A stretch of DNA of 64,000 nt, taken from positions 18,481 to 82,480 of the forward strand of contig JACRAF010000033.1 in assembly GCA_016213505.1 (NCBI GenBank), read 5' to 3'. Made by a program: the position numbers and the translations under genes. Every line of letters starts with the position of its first letter. Position 1 is the stretch's first letter. The notes below the pieces were generated by a model. It was given only the letters and a program-made list of their open reading frames with translations, did no database searches and was not told the origin of the DNA. Source of the stretch: Devosia nanyangense. GTDB taxonomy: Bacteria > Pseudomonadota > Alphaproteobacteria > Rhizobiales > Devosiaceae. Below are positions 63,896-64,000 of the stretch, piece by piece.

Positions 63896-64000
63896 TCAAG
63901 CCGAAGCGGGTTGGTCTGAAGCGATGACGGCATTTAGGATGACGATGAGCTTTCGCATGATTGCGGTGAGGATGAGCTTGTTGGGCTTGCCGCGTTGGCG
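63896..64000 (-). mobile_element. IS110-family transposase, C-terminal end, cut by the window edge
   Basis: A minus-strand frame enters from the right edge and ends at 63896 (34 residues visible). The sequence RQRGKPNKLILTAIMRK, then LIVILNAVIA, is the typical C-terminus of IS110/IS116/IS902 transposases (GKPxKxAxxAxMRKLxxxLNA). The element continues beyond the window. The 110 bases between the FkbM gene and this stop contain no gene and probably include the element's end. Confidence 0.78.

Overview
The window looks like a chromosomal segment of a GC-rich alphaproteobacterium of the order Hyphomicrobiales (Rhizobiales), possibly Devosia-like; the genus is inferred from gene order only. Supporting signs are the short ProRS, the rnj-DUF1467-proS-lolCD-dnaE order, a nuo operon ending in birA, a LexA box of the GAAC-N7-GAAC type, RpoH promoters of the CTTG-N17/18-CYTATNT type, an EcfG-like promoter (GGAAC-N16-CGTT), and a RIME-like intergenic repeat.

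Layout. 1-6.4 kb: the end of aroA, a GGDEF protein, a DEAD-box helicase, an Excalibur-domain protein, parE and a small secreted protein. 6.5-11.5 kb: an ABC-F ATPase with a structured leader, an OsmC protein, and glnB-glnA read leftwards from a good sigma-54/NtrC control region. 11.6-20.2 kb: tRNA-Leu, tig, nnr, a P450, a YbjN protein, clpP, clpX, a membrane protein, arginase and a methyltransferase. 21-24 kb: a cysteine synthase, then a two-gene unit of an ATP-grasp ligase and a 233-residue protein carrying a plesiocin-type TTxxxxEE motif, which is a candidate graspetide-like system. 24-30.7 kb: lon with an RpoH-type promoter, a secreted protein, an MFS exporter, hupB, tRNA-Val, a flavoprotein and tRNA-Asp. 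30.9-34.3 kb: five tandem paralogous small outer-membrane beta-barrel genes. 34.5-50.6 kb: the complete nuoA-N set for respiratory complex I, with several irregularities. 50.6-63.8 kb: birA, rnj, a DUF1467 protein, a CPBP protease, proS, lolC, lolD, two leftward genes, a tiny gene behind a LexA box, dnaE and an FkbM methyltransferase. The right edge cuts an IS110-family transposase.

The most notable points are these. (1) The ATP-grasp/TTxxxxEE pair. (2) nuoB appears to lack 45 conserved codons between two copies of a Pro-Arg-Tyr motif, while its four cluster cysteines remain. (3) A four-helix-bundle S23/IVP gene sits between nuoC and nuoD inside a perfect 25-bp inverted repeat made of heptamers, resembling an intervening sequence placed in an mRNA. 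(4) A 32-codon membrane-peptide gene lies behind a LexA box. (5) Classical regulatory sites for NtrC/sigma-54, RpoH and EcfG can be read directly.

Functionally most of the window is core physiology: nitrogen assimilation, protein quality control, respiration, RNA decay, lipoprotein export and replication. The accessory layer consists of the small gene insertions, the outer-membrane array and the putative peptide-modification locus. Long open frames opposite the real genes are by-products of high GC and were left out.
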